Positions 32,410-39,092 of a DNA stretch of 39,092 nucleotides are shown one piece after another. The position numbers were made by a program, and so were the translations under genes. The DNA is from Microcaldota archaeon (GTDB taxonomy: Archaea; Micrarchaeota; Micrarchaeia; Micrarchaeales; CABMGC01), in the NCBI GenBank assembly GCA_021791075.1, contig JAJYXH010000075.1, positions 1 to 39,092 of the forward strand, in the 5' to 3' direction. Each line of letters begins with the position of its first letter. Within the stretch, counting starts at the first letter, position 1. The notes beneath the pieces are model-generated. The model saw nothing but the letters and a program-made list of their open reading frames with translations. It ran no database searches and was not told the origin of the DNA.

Positions 32410-33213
32410 TCACCTGAGCAGCACGCCTCCGTCAACGACTATCTGACTTCCTGTCATGTATGACGACATCCCGGAAGCGAGGAAGAGCGCCACCTTACCT
32501 ATGTCATCCGGCTCGCCCATCCTACCCATTGGTATCCTCGAGAGGAACTCATCCATCATCTTTTCCGTGTCGACTCCCTGTGGCATATGAGTCAACTCCT
32601 GCAGCTTACGCACTCCCGGAGTCAGTATTCCTCCCGGTGCTATGGCGTTGACCCATATCCTATGTGGCGCAAGCTCGAGCGCGATGTTCTTCGTGAACCC
32701 CCATACGCCGTGCTTCGAAGCATCGTAGTGTGCAAGGCCTATCGATGAAGGATGGAGCGCGTCTATCGAAGTTATGTTTATTATCCTGCCGCCTCTCTTC
32801 CCCTTTATCATCTCATCCGAGACATACTTTGTGCATAGGAAGACGCTCTTAAGGTTTATAGAGAGGACATTGTCGAAATCAGCAAGCGACATATGCGAGA
32901 GCGGGATGGTCGGATATATTCCCGCATTGTTTACAAGTATGTCTATGCCGCCGAATCTCTTTAACGTCTCGCTCACTAGGCCCCTTACCTGGTCCTCTTG
33001 GGAGACGTCAGTGGCTATCGCAGTGGCCTTGAAGCCTTTTCCCAGGAGGTCTTTTGCGGCGTTCTCCCCATCGCTAGCGGTCCTGCTTGCCATCACCACC
33101 GTTGCGCCTGCCTCTGCGAGCCTATAGCTTATCCCGTATCCGATTCCTTTGGCTCCACCGGTGACTATTGCAACCTTGCCACTTAGATCCAGGAGGCTGT
33201 TTATTGACTCCAT
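32410..33213 (-). CDS. Short-chain dehydrogenase/reductase (SDR)
   Basis: This 267-aa NAD(P)-dependent oxidoreductase has the classical SDR set: TGGAKGIG (18-25), NNAG, a catalytic serine in NITSIDA, YDASK (Y-x-x-x-K) and the C-terminal SYMTGSQIVVDGG. This pattern is shared by 3-oxoacyl-ACP reductases and glucose 1-dehydrogenases, so the substrate is open. I use ATG 33213; a GTG two codons upstream is possible. Confidence 0.9.
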   Translation of the reverse strand: MESINSLLDLSGKVAIVTGGAKGIGYGISYRLAEAGATVVMASRTASDGENAAKDLLGKGFKATAIATDVSQEDQVRGLVSETLKRFGGIDILVNNAGIYPTIPLSHMSLADFDNVLSINLKSVFLCTKYVSDEMIKGKRGGRIINITSIDALHPSSIGLAHYDASKHGVWGFTKNIALELAPHRIWVNAIAPGGILTPGVRKLQELTHMPQGVDTEKMMDEFLSRIPMGRMGEPDDIGKVALFLASGMSSYMTGSQIVVDGGVLLR

Positions 33214-33273
33214 TAACACTTACTTGGTTCCAATAGCTTTAATAACCATTATGTCATATAGAATGCGGATAAC

Positions 33274-33414
33274 ATGGTGCAAGCATACTGCGTCAAGTGC
33301 AAGCAGAAGAGGGACATGAAGGAGGCCAAGGAAGTGACAATGAAGAACGGAAAGAAGGCAATGTCAGGTACCTGCCCTGTCTGCGGCACGAAGATGTTCA
33401 AGATAGGGGGCTAA
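33274..33414 (+). CDS. DUF5679-type small zinc-ribbon protein (46 aa)
   Basis: The ORF of 46 codons begins MVQAYCVKCKQKRDMKEA and continues through a basic middle to GTCPVCGTKMFKIGG. Two CxxC pairs (YCVKC, TCPVC) would bind one zinc. This tiny family is widespread in archaea and some bacteria; its role is unknown. ATG 33274 has a TATA-like ATGTCATATAG about 20 nt upstream. Confidence 0.82.
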   Translation: MVQAYCVKCKQKRDMKEAKEVTMKNGKKAMSGTCPVCGTKMFKIGG

Positions 33415-33510
33415 TCGCCGTCGATGCCTCCAAGCCCGTTGCGGGATACTCCTACTCTAACTCTTGGTTAACTCCGATCTAGTTACGGTAACAATACCGT
33501 TGCTCGGTAC

Positions 33511-34023
33511 TTACTTATTCTGTATCCCCACAACCTTGATCGTGAAGACAAGCGTCTGGCCCGCGAGAGGCGGATTGAAGTCCACAGTAACATTCGTTGC
33601 GTTCACAGCAACTACCACTCCATCTACCGTCTGTCTGCCTGTACCCTCGCTTACTTTTGTCCCGACCTGCACGGTCTGATTTCCGAAGGCCTTTGCCGGA
33701 ACGCTGACGATGAGCCTCGGATTTACCGGGCCGTAGGCCTCGTTGACAGGGATAGTCACCTGCTTGCTCTGGTTGAGCTTCATGCCTATGACCGCCTGGT
33801 CGAAACCTTTTATCACCTGACCGGCACCTGCCGTGAAATAGAGTGGCTGCGCTCCAACGTTCGAGTCAAAGACGGTGCCGTTTGTGAACGATCCGGTATA
33901 GTAGACGGAAACATTGTCCCCTGCCACGACAATCTGCTGTTGGCTGGCAGAGACCACGTACGCCCCCGATGCGATTATGGCCGCAGCCACAATTACTGCT
34001 ATTATGATTATCTTTGGGTTCAT
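33511..34023 (-). CDS. FKBP-type peptidyl-prolyl isomerase, membrane-anchored
   Basis: The protein has 170 aa from ATG 34023 (MNPKIIIIAVIVAAAIIASG), so an N-terminal anchor places the enzyme outside the membrane. The FKBP core is present: VYYTGSFTNGTVFDSN, then QVIKGFDQAVIGMKLNQSKQ and IPVNEAYGP. After this comes a SlyD-like insert-in-flap arrangement (VGTKVSEGTGRQTVDGVVV), then the final strand. It assists folding of exported proteins. The longer frame starting at 34065 adds a segment unlike a signal peptide. Confidence 0.9.
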   Translation of the reverse strand: MNPKIIIIAVIVAAAIIASGAYVVSASQQQIVVAGDNVSVYYTGSFTNGTVFDSNVGAQPLYFTAGAGQVIKGFDQAVIGMKLNQSKQVTIPVNEAYGPVNPRLIVSVPAKAFGNQTVQVGTKVSEGTGRQTVDGVVVAVNATNVTVDFNPPLAGQTLVFTIKVVGIQNK

Positions 34024-34130
34024 AAGAATCGTTGTTATTGCGTGCCATGCAATTATAATCTGCATGGGTGCCCTGCAGTACCCAAGCTACAGGCGCAAGC
34101 GTATTATACTCGCATGTGATATACCTAGTC

Positions 34131-34277
34131 ATGGCGTCGAGGCTTTTCGTATGCGGGGTCTGCAGGCTGCACTACGCCTCAAAGGAGCTGGCCGATAAGT
34201 GCTACGCGTGGTGCTCGGCCCATGTCAGCTGCAACCTACGGATAACGAAGCATTCGGTCGAGAGGGCCGGGAAGTGA
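34131..34277 (+). CDS. Small archaeal Cys-rich protein (48 aa)
   Basis: From ATG 34131 the protein reads MASRLFVCGVCRLHYASKEL, then ADKCYAWCSAHVSCNLRIT and a basic end. The FxCxxCxxxY...ELAxKCxxWC...SCN pattern is a conserved tiny archaeal family of unknown function, probably metal-binding (C8, C11, C24, C28, C34). The upstream extension of the frame is not conserved-looking. It converges with the permease gene, 11 nt from its stop. Confidence 0.75.
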   Translation: MASRLFVCGVCRLHYASKELADKCYAWCSAHVSCNLRITKHSVERAGK

Positions 34278-34288
34278 TGTGTGGTTCC

Positions 34289-35536
34289 TCAGAGGCCCGC
34301 CGAGAGGAAGGCAAGGTATACAAGCGCGTTTAGTATCGTAAGCGGGGCTCCTATCCTCACAAACTCGACGAAGGAGATGGTCTGGCCATAGTTCCTCTCT
34401 GCTTTCTGGATTATGATAACGTTGCTTGCGGCTCCCAGTATGGTCAGGTTTCCCGCTATTGTGCTTCCTGCGGCGAGAGCCATGAGCGATATCGCAGACA
34501 GCGTCGAGGCGCCGAGGAGTTTCAGGTAGAGGATGGCAAGCGGCACGTTGGATATGAACTGGCTTACGATTATGCTGAACGGGATGACGACGGATATCGA
34601 TCCAAACCCGATCCCTGAACCTGAGACTGCACCTTGGAAGAATCCCGACTGCCATACGGCACCCATCACCACGAAAAGCGAGATGAAAAATGCTATGGTG
34701 CTCCAGTCGATGCGCCGCACCAGGCGTGCGCGATTCTTGCTGAAAATGAGGACCGGAAGCGCAGCGACAACCGATATGCCGGAGAGCGGCAGCGTGATTC
34801 CGATGTCGAACGCTGACGTAAAGACCTGGGCAGCGATGAGGAGGAGGAAGAGCCCGAGCGAGATCTTGGCAAGAGCCGCGAGCTTCTTGTCCTTCAATGG
34901 CATCCTGCGGCCGAGCTCCAGGCGCTTCCCGAACTCCCTTGGATAGAAGAGCCTCAGGACAAGATATGCAACGAGAAGATTCGCTATCGTTGGCAGGAAT
35001 AGGTACCTGAAGAACTCGGCGAACGGATTCGAGATCCCGCTCGTGGCCACGAGCAGGTTCTGCGGGTTTCCTATCGGACTCATGACACTCCCTGTGGTTA
35101 TTGCGAAAGCAAGAGCGAACATCATCATCTTGGGGTCAAGATAGTGACGCTTGGAGAGGCCCATAACAAGCGGGGTGCCTATTATCGCCAGCGTATCGTT
35201 CATGAGAAAAGCCGAAGCGAATCCGAACCCGAAGAGTATGAGGAGAGCCAGGTCACTCACTCCCTTAGCCCTCCTGAATAAGACATACTCAAGATGGTCC
35301 AGATAGCCGCTTTCCTCAAGGGCCCTGCCTATTATGAAAGCACCTATAAGGAACAGGATCACGTTGAAGTCTATGTATCCGAAGGCAGCCGCCGGGGAGA
35401 TCTGCAGGCTGAGAAGCATTGCCGCTGCCCCTGCGAGCATTACCTGCCAGATCCCCAGCCTGAACCTTCCGATCTGCCTTACGGCTATCGCGATGAAGAC
35501 CGCCGCAAGGATGATTATAGGAACCAGATCCGCCAT
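34289..35536 (-). CDS. ArsB/NhaD-superfamily (ion transporter) permease
   Basis: The protein has 415 aa from ATG 35536 (MADLVPIIILAAVF); a 30-aa upstream extension overlaps the divergent gene's promoter and is rejected. About eleven helices are present. SAFLMNDTLAIIGTPLV and TTGSVMSPIGNPQNLLVA are the paired re-entrant-loop motifs of the IT superfamily, and SQFISNVPLAIL plus AAGSTIAGNLTILGAASNVI are their repeats in the second half. Members carry arsenite, Na+/H+, citrate or sulfate; the substrate is not decidable here. Confidence 0.85.
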   Translation of the reverse strand: MADLVPIIILAAVFIAIAVRQIGRFRLGIWQVMLAGAAAMLLSLQISPAAAFGYIDFNVILFLIGAFIIGRALEESGYLDHLEYVLFRRAKGVSDLALLILFGFGFASAFLMNDTLAIIGTPLVMGLSKRHYLDPKMMMFALAFAITTGSVMSPIGNPQNLLVATSGISNPFAEFFRYLFLPTIANLLVAYLVLRLFYPREFGKRLELGRRMPLKDKKLAALAKISLGLFLLLIAAQVFTSAFDIGITLPLSGISVVAALPVLIFSKNRARLVRRIDWSTIAFFISLFVVMGAVWQSGFFQGAVSGSGIGFGSISVVIPFSIIVSQFISNVPLAILYLKLLGASTLSAISLMALAAGSTIAGNLTILGAASNVIIIQKAERNYGQTISFVEFVRIGAPLTILNALVYLAFLSAGL

Positions 35537-35597
35537 GACTGATAGCACCGGCTTATTTATGCGAGCATTAAAAAAATACTCATACCAAATTACCTGT

Positions 35598-36737
35598 ATG
35601 GATTTAAAGTACAAGGTGCTTGCCATAGCCGTTGTTGCGGTTATTGTGTCGACTGCTGTTTACATGCATCTCGGCAACAAGAGCCAAGTGCAGGGGACCA
35701 CTACCGCGTATCAGACAACGATCAATCAGCATCAGACCACGTCACCCCAGCCCACCGCGTCTTTGTCGGGCGCGAGATACGGCCAGCAGTTCTGCCTTGA
35801 TGCGTCATCAAATGCAATGGCTATGACTTACGCCGTGGAGAACGGGATAACCTGCTTCAGGGCTGACATAGGGCTCAACCAGGGCGAGATGAACTTCATA
35901 TCGAACGTGACCAAGGCCGGCGGAAGCTATCTTGGCATACTTGACTACGTGACACTAGGCGCGCAGACCTCTAGATACGGCTGCGCATCAAACTGCAACT
36001 GGAACCTGAGTACGTGGAATGCGACAGTGGCGCAGGCGCTTGCAGACTATCCCGAGGTCCGGCAGTGGGAGATCTACAACGAGCCCCTCATAAGGCAGTT
36101 TATGGGCGGTTACGAGAACGGGAGCGCGCTAAACTACTTCAACATGATAAGGAGCGCATCCGAGATAATAAGGAGCAGGGATCCAAATGCCACGATCGTC
36201 TGCTTTGGTGGCGCGCAGACCTTCCCGTTCAGCGTCATGCAGAACGAGTATCAGTTCTACGCGCAGGTCTGGAGCTACGGAGCATCCAAGTACTGCGACG
36301 CCATCTCGCTGCACTCATACATCCTTCCCTACCACAGCCTGAACCAGAGCCTCTCCGGCAATGCCACCATAACCGAGGAGCTGAACTACACCGTGAACCT
36401 CTACGAGAACCTGACGGGCAAGCCGATATGGATAACAGAGACCGGGCTTCCCTCCAACAGCAACTACACGCTTGGGCTGAACTTCACGGAGCAGGAGCAG
36501 AATACGTTCCTGCAGCAGGACATGGAATTCTACTCCTCGTATCCTTTCGTAAAGAGGATATACTGGTTCCATCTCGAGGGATCGGTTGCAAGGGGCCTGG
36601 ACTACGGGCTCCTGAATGGGACCACACTCCAGCCGAAACCATCGTGGTACTCGTTCCTCTCCTTCGTGAACCGCAGCGCCGTGAGATGGACGCTGGTCAG
36701 GGCTTCTGCACCACGACGCGAAGAGGCTCAATCCTAA
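35598..36737 (+). CDS. Secreted clan GH-A glycoside hydrolase
   Basis: The protein has 379 aa from ATG 35598 (MDLKYKVLAIAVVAVIVSTA), giving an N-terminal anchor or signal segment followed by a Thr/Gln-rich linker (about 30-58). The catalytic TIM barrel has the acid/base glutamate in RQWEIYNEP (E162) and the nucleophile in IWITETGLPS (E281), spaced as in GH5/GH39/GH-A enzymes. Many N-x-S/T sites occur. It would degrade an external polysaccharide; which family is uncertain. The last 41 nt overlap the end of the convergent PPOX gene. Confidence 0.82.
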   Translation: MDLKYKVLAIAVVAVIVSTAVYMHLGNKSQVQGTTTAYQTTINQHQTTSPQPTASLSGARYGQQFCLDASSNAMAMTYAVENGITCFRADIGLNQGEMNFISNVTKAGGSYLGILDYVTLGAQTSRYGCASNCNWNLSTWNATVAQALADYPEVRQWEIYNEPLIRQFMGGYENGSALNYFNMIRSASEIIRSRDPNATIVCFGGAQTFPFSVMQNEYQFYAQVWSYGASKYCDAISLHSYILPYHSLNQSLSGNATITEELNYTVNLYENLTGKPIWITETGLPSNSNYTLGLNFTEQEQNTFLQQDMEFYSSYPFVKRIYWFHLEGSVARGLDYGLLNGTTLQPKPSWYSFLSFVNRSAVRWTLVRASAPRREEAQS

Positions 36738-37083
36738 GTATCACCCTGTCGCCATGCTGCCTGTAGTCTGTGCCTATGTACTTGTGCGCCACCCTGTCTA
36801 TGTGCTCCTCGGCTCCCTTATCGGTGATCTCCACAACCCTTCCCCTGATGTAAACTGCATCGTAGGGGTCTTCAATGCTGTATACTGCGACAGCGACCCT
36901 GGGATCCCGTCCAACATTCCTTGTCTTGACCCTCCCCCTTGTCGTGTTTATCAGCACGTTGTCACCGTCGCGGTCGATCCACACCGTCGTTATCTGCGGC
37001 GATCCGTCCTTCATCAGCGTTGCAACATTCGCAAAGTTCTTTCCGTCTATCAGCTTCTTCGCCTTCTCTGGAAGCTCCACCAT
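36697..37083 (-). CDS. PPOX-class flavin/F420-binding protein
   Basis: This 128-aa split-barrel protein starts at ATG 37083 (MVELPEKAKKLIDGKNFANV). NVATLMKDGSPQITTVWI, then GRVKTRNVGRDPRVAVAV and YVYIRGRVVEI-like strands (YDAVYIRGRVVEI) are the pyridoxamine-phosphate-oxidase-like fold pattern of the F420-dependent group. Cofactor identity (FMN, F420 or heme) is not visible. A 58-residue upstream extension of the frame is rejected because a TATATAG box lies in it, about 40 nt before this ATG. Confidence 0.85.
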   Translation of the reverse strand: MVELPEKAKKLIDGKNFANVATLMKDGSPQITTVWIDRDGDNVLINTTRGRVKTRNVGRDPRVAVAVYSIEDPYDAVYIRGRVVEITDKGAEEHIDRVAHKYIGTDYRQHGDRVILRIEPLRVVVQKP

Positions 37084-37319
37084 GATATCACCATTATACA
37101 TATACATTATGCAATCCTCTATATAACTTCTGACCCGCGTCATTCCTCGGCTCAGCACCGCCATCGGTCTGTACTGGTGGTGGCTCTGCCAAAGTTTAAA
37201 TATGTGAGCGGGAAATTCCCATCCATTCATGGCGGGGATGAGAGCGAACCGCAGCAAGCCGTAACTGTTAGCGTAGAGATATGCTCAACAGAATCTATAT
37301 GTGCATAAAGGCTCAGGAC

Positions 37320-38249
37320 CTACCACGACGCCTTCTTGGCCTTGTAGTACGCAAGGACGTACTCCGACATCATCGGGTCGGGATCTACTCCGAGCGCAGC
37401 CGCAACCCTGCTTATGGACTCAGCATCGATCCTGTGCTCTATGCCATAGAGATAGTAGAGCGAGATCAGGTAGATAACGGGGTTCTTGAAGCGCGGAGGC
37501 GTAATATCTGCGAGAGTCTTATCATCTGGAGTTATCCCTAATGAGGAGACCACCCTGCCTATGTTGTCCGGGGTCATAACCCTGCCGGTGAATGCAAGCA
37601 CGCCTATCGCGCCGATATACGGAAGCATCGACGGGCTCGCGGTGATCTTATCCGCGCACGCCTCGAGCGTGTTGTTGAGCTCCCTCGCGGCCAGCTCTGC
37701 CATTGAGTGCGAGAGGTCAAGCATCCCGAGGTAGAATCTCCTGAAGAACTTCCTGTCCGGCCCTTCCCTGTTTAGCTCCATGCCTACGTTCTCCGGAGGC
37801 CGTGAGCCGTACTCATGCGAGTACTCTATCACGTATCCGGCAATCCTCTGGTCCGGAGCCACCTCAAGGTTCCTCACCACTTCCACGACTCCGTTTATTC
37901 CTTCCGCCATGCCATTGAGCCTGAGGTACTGCAACGCCGTTATGTAGACGAGCTCGTTGGTGTAGTGCAGTTTGCCCAGTGCGTAGAGGAACTCCTGGTT
38001 CGGGTTTATTCCGACAGCAGCAAGCAGCCCCATTATTCCAGCATCGCCTATCTCCTTGCCAGAGAAGGCAAGGGCTCCGGCAGCGGCTATGTAGGGCGAC
38101 ATCCCCTTGTCGAGGTAGGCCGAGACCATGGGATTCTCCAGCGCGCGCAGTATCTCGCGGGTGACCATGCCTGTGCAGATCTCCATTCCTGTCCTTATCG
38201 AGTCAGCGACCATGCTGCTTAGCCTTTCTGTGCCAACGTTCTCTGCCAT
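37320..38249 (-). CDS. Protein of four ribosomal-stalk P1/L12e-like helical repeats
   Basis: The protein has 309 aa from ATG 38249 (MAENVGTERL), chosen because TTTTAAAC is centred about 27 nt upstream, as for a leaderless mRNA. Four repeats resemble the N-terminal dimerisation domain of archaeal stalk protein aP1, with the pattern Y-x-x-A-x-x-L-x-x-x-G-K-E-I...V-L-x-x-x-G-V/I-x-P/V. They are SPYIAAAGALAFSGKEIGDA (from 51), VYITALQYLRLNGMAEG (from 101), LPYIGAIGVLAFTGRVMTPD (from 210) and NPVIYLISLYYLYG (from 256). Repeats 1+2 and 3+4 correspond, so a two-repeat unit was duplicated. The acidic stalk tail that binds factors is absent. I know no named family; function is open, perhaps a scaffold or a stalk-related binding protein. 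Confidence 0.7.
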   Translation of the reverse strand: MAENVGTERLSSMVADSIRTGMEICTGMVTREILRALENPMVSAYLDKGMSPYIAAAGALAFSGKEIGDAGIMGLLAAVGINPNQEFLYALGKLHYTNELVYITALQYLRLNGMAEGINGVVEVVRNLEVAPDQRIAGYVIEYSHEYGSRPPENVGMELNREGPDRKFFRRFYLGMLDLSHSMAELAARELNNTLEACADKITASPSMLPYIGAIGVLAFTGRVMTPDNIGRVVSSLGITPDDKTLADITPPRFKNPVIYLISLYYLYGIEHRIDAESISRVAAALGVDPDPMMSEYVLAYYKAKKASW

Positions 38250-38271
38250 ATCCAATATATCCGCATTCAGG

Positions 38272-38279
38272 TTTAAAAT
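38272..38279 (-). promoter_or_regulatory. Box A for the P1-like repeat protein
   Basis: The minus-strand sequence ATTTTAAAC overlaps this position, 23-30 nt before ATG 38249. It marks the likely start and excludes the 40-residue upstream extension of the frame. Confidence 0.55.
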
Positions 38280-38399
38280 CAGATGCGAATGCATCCGCCC
38301 GGCATGCGCGGGGCTCATGACTCCTCCAAAGACGGGGAGACCAGCACAAGATCGTTTCTGCTTTGTCAATGACGGCTATGCCACCCAAGGTCGCCGTTG

Positions 38400-38697
38400 T
38401 ATTTTTCATGTGATCGATGAAAGACCGCCTTCGGCCCAGAAATGGTCTGCGTCAGTCTACGAGAGAAGTGGCGAAGTTAAGCTGAAAGGAATATCTGCAC
38501 GAAAGATATTCCAAATACATCCGGAATACAGAGAGGAAATGTTCCGCAAGGGAAGTTTCTGGAGTCCTGGGCATTTTTCAAGGAGTGTGAGTAACGTAAC
38601 TGCGGCCACTGTAGAAAGATATATCGACAGACATGAATGTCCAAAGCACATCTCCGATGGCACTGGACATCAGGGCAGAATGGGAAGGTTCATGTGA
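38400..38697 (+). pseudogene. IS200/IS605 TnpA transposase relic
   Basis: The C-terminal part of a Y1 HUH transposase is readable: KLKGISARKIFQIHPEYREE, then GSFWSPGHFSRSVSNVTAAT and VERYIDRHE, the helix that carries the catalytic tyrosine. The upstream half, including the HUH metal motif, cannot be read; the sequence just before (IFHVIDERPPSAQ) looks like a degraded H-x-H strand region. There is no start codon in a sensible place and no tnpB. The element is dead. Confidence 0.72.
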
Positions 38698-38733
38698 TTG
38701 CAACCGAAGCCTCGGGCTTCAGCCAGAGGTAGT

Positions 38734-38913
38734 TCACCCTTCCTTTATCTCAAGCTTTGACGCATCTGCCTTAAATCCCGCGCCCAAGTGTGCGCCGCTG
38801 CAGAATGGCTTCTTGGTTGAATGGCCGCATCTGCACAGGGCATAATCGACCTCGTCATTCCTCTTAACAAGCAGTGGTCCATCTTTGGTGAACTCTAATT
38901 CTATATTTGCCAT
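38734..38913 (-). CDS. CDGSH-type iron-sulfur protein
   Basis: This 59-aa protein starts at ATG 38913 (MANIELEFTKDGPLLV). The 2Fe-2S site is ALCRCGHSTKKPFCSGAH, with C27, C29, C38 and H42, the 3Cys-1His set of CDGSH proteins (here the CDG is CSG). It probably transfers electrons or clusters. The 22-residue upstream extension of the frame carries a TATA-like element and is excluded. Confidence 0.9.
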   Translation of the reverse strand: MANIELEFTKDGPLLVKRNDEVDYALCRCGHSTKKPFCSGAHLGAGFKADASKLEIKEG

Positions 38914-38982
38914 GGTCTCACACAAAGGTTTATGCATAATGATATTAAATACCTTCAGTTTATCTCGTGTGTGGGACATAAG

Positions 38983-39092
38983 TCAGCTCCTTCCAAGTAA
39001 AAGAAGGTTATGCCATACTCCCTTGCACATAACCGCAGTCGCAATCCTGTCGTCCCTCCTCTGCCACACCTGCCAACCGTTCGATTTCTTGT
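38983..39092 (-). other. Possible 3' end of a gene running in from the right edge
   Basis: A minus-strand frame is open from the window edge to TGA at 38983-38985 and encodes WQVWQRRDDRIATAVMCKG and a short hydrophobic end. A second minus frame is also open past this point, so the true frame cannot be decided from 110 bases. Confidence 0.2.

Noticed and set aside
35334..35597. Upstream extension of the glycosidase frame
   Set aside because: It overlaps the divergent permease gene; ATG 35598 begins a clear membrane or signal segment.
4939..39092. CRISPR arrays, rRNA genes, rolling-circle or phage genes
   Set aside because: I looked for regularly spaced repeats, rRNA-like conserved segments and phage structural motifs and saw none; the only mobile-element trace is the TnpA relic.

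Overview
The window is archaeal chromosomal DNA, most likely from an acidophile. The archaeal signs are the eIF5B-type initiation factor aIF2, TATA-like box A elements placed 20-45 nt upstream of start codons (several imply leaderless mRNAs), tRNA genes without an encoded CCA, and very tight gene packing. The acidophile sign is a thermopsin-family (peptidase A5) surface protease. An ARMAN/Micrarchaeota-like or Thermoplasmatota-like host would fit, but the window has no rRNA and this placement is inference.

Layout. 1-1.8 kb: the tail of an unknown gene, a ClC-type anion transporter and tRNA-Thr(CGU). 1.9-6.1 kb: a 1007-aa membrane-anchored beta-helix surface protein, a Nudix hydrolase and an alpha/beta hydrolase. 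6.2-7.9 kb: a gene graveyard holding a frameshifted nucleoside hydrolase remnant, a 3' fragment of an IF2 gene joined to a near-perfect copy of the 3' end of the beta-helix gene, a membrane-protein tail and a small ORF. 8.1-14.6 kb: a DMT-type transporter with an extra soluble domain, divergent from a double-HTH Lrp-like regulator with a perfect palindrome between them; aIF2 split by a 528-residue LAGLIDADG intein in its P-loop; and NDK. 14.6-15.4 kb: a frameshifted CYTH remnant, a MIP18/DUF59 Fe-S assembly protein and a 45-aa protein with 13 cysteines that is easily missed.

15.4-23.2 kb is one minus-strand Complex I operon in the order nuoA-B-C-D-H-I-J-K-L-N. It has no M subunit and no NADH module (E, F, G), so it probably takes electrons from something other than NADH. 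A MenA-like prenyltransferase at 30.5-31.5 kb could supply the quinone, and the Fe-S assembly and CDGSH genes fit a respiratory, iron-sulfur-rich physiology. tRNA-Lys(UUU) lies just upstream of the operon, divergently transcribed.

23.3-39 kb is mixed: small membrane proteins, a YbjQ-family protein, an HTH-nucleotidyltransferase, thermopsin plus a broken copy of its 5' end, class II LysRS, a SIMPL protein, MscL with a zinc-ribbon tail, a UbiA/MenA prenyltransferase, an SDR, two tiny zinc-binding-type proteins, a membrane FKBP, an ArsB/NhaD-type permease, a secreted clan GH-A glycosidase, a PPOX flavoprotein, a protein built of four ribosomal-stalk P1-like helical repeats, an IS200/IS605 TnpA relic and a CDGSH protein.

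No CRISPR array, rRNA or intact insertion sequence was seen. The most novel-looking items are the P1-like repeat protein (37.3-38.2 kb), the 13-cysteine miniprotein (15.2-15.4 kb), the chimeric gene-end junction at 7.2 kb, and the transporter/regulator pair with its palindromic operator.
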